From: Russula earlei
Lineage: Eukaryota > Basidiomycota > Agaricomycetes > Russulales > Russulaceae
Assembly (NCBI GenBank): GCA_025769875.1
Contig: JAGFNK010001013.1
Location: 1 to 16,425 of the forward strand
DNA length: 16,425 bases
Direction of reading: 5' to 3'
Shown here in pieces: positions 16,123 through 16,425 of this stretch; position 1 is the first letter of the stretch; each line of letters opens with the position of its first letter. A program made the translations under genes and the position numbers. Under the pieces are notes generated by a model. It saw only the letters and a list, made by a program, of their open reading frames with translations. It had not been told where the DNA came from and searched no databases.

Positions 16123-16425
16123 GACTATGACCTGGAGGTCAAAGGGGCCTTAGAAACCATCCTGAAGAATGGCCCCCATCACCTTACAAAAGGCTTGCAG
16201 GACTGGAACTTAGAAGATGGACTGATTCTCTTCAAAGGAAAAGTCTATGTCCCAAGGTCGGATGCACTAAGGCATACAGTCCTCAAAGTACACCACAATT
16301 CCTTAGCCACTGGCCACCCGGGTCAATGGAAGACCTACAAACTAATAAGCTGTAACTATTGGTGGCCAGGAATGCTAACATTTGTCAAGAGCTATGTAGA
16401 TGGTTGTGCTATATGTCAAAGCACA
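16123..16425 (+). pseudogene. Ty3/gypsy integrase zinc-binding domain, runs off window
   Basis: Open without stops in one frame to the right edge: KGALETILKNGPHHLTKGLQ, DWNLEDGLILFKGKVYVP, HHNSLATGHPGQWKTYKL, then SCNYWWPGMLTFVKSYVDGC and AICQS. The HH...H and C-x2-C residues form the H2C2 finger that precedes the integrase core. A frame change near 16093-16122 separates it from the RNase H part, so the polyprotein is broken. The catalytic integrase core would lie outside the window. Confidence 0.85.

Overview
The window looks like repeat-rich basidiomycete DNA, most likely from a mushroom-forming agaricomycete. Three things point there: protein genes with short GT-AG introns (about 50-56 bp), a Mutator-like (MULE) transposase of the SWIM type common in these fungi, and a Ty3/gypsy pol of agaricomycete style. 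A zinc-finger protein with a tandem C2H2 pair makes Boletales possible, but I cannot establish the order. ATG starts and splice signals behave as eukaryotic. There is no sign of a bacterial or phage system and no rRNA, tRNA or CRISPR array.

Layout. (1) 1-289 is an inverted, truncated copy of the LTR-like repeat that reappears at 12630. (2) 290-1853 is CpG-poor repeat-like DNA with promoter-like hairpins and TATA boxes but no recognisable gene. (3) 1860-3300 is a G-rich, CpG-free low-complexity block, open on the minus strand as a Pro/Ser/Thr/Ala-rich frame. (4) 3552-3818 and 6673-6960 are two halves of one minus-strand NACHT-ankyrin (NLR-like) pseudogene. (5) Between them, at 3819-6672, sits a complete MULE with about 62-bp terminal inverted repeats and a perfect 9-bp target duplication. 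Its transposase is dead: a stop, three frame breaks, and first Asp and last Glu of the catalytic triad replaced. (6) 7005-8568 is CpG-rich DNA without a recognisable gene. (7) 8639-10121 is the one intact-looking host gene, a three-exon, 458-residue protein with two C2H2 zinc fingers. (8) 10122-12200 starts normally and then becomes CpG-free for about 720 bp. (9) 12222-12629 is a pogo/DDE_1 transposase fragment cut off by an LTR-like sequence starting at 12630. (10) 13842-16425 holds decayed reading frames that end in Ty3/gypsy RNase H and the integrase zinc-binding domain, with the reverse transcriptase core missing.

Taken together the window is a nested transposon graveyard around one candidate regulatory gene. 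CpG-rich stretches (about 3836-6520 and 7200-10600) alternate with stretches nearly free of CpG. The best-supported discovery is the MULE insertion into an NLR-like ankyrin gene, where removing the element and one target copy restores the ankyrin reading frame. I did not find a clearly new multi-gene system.
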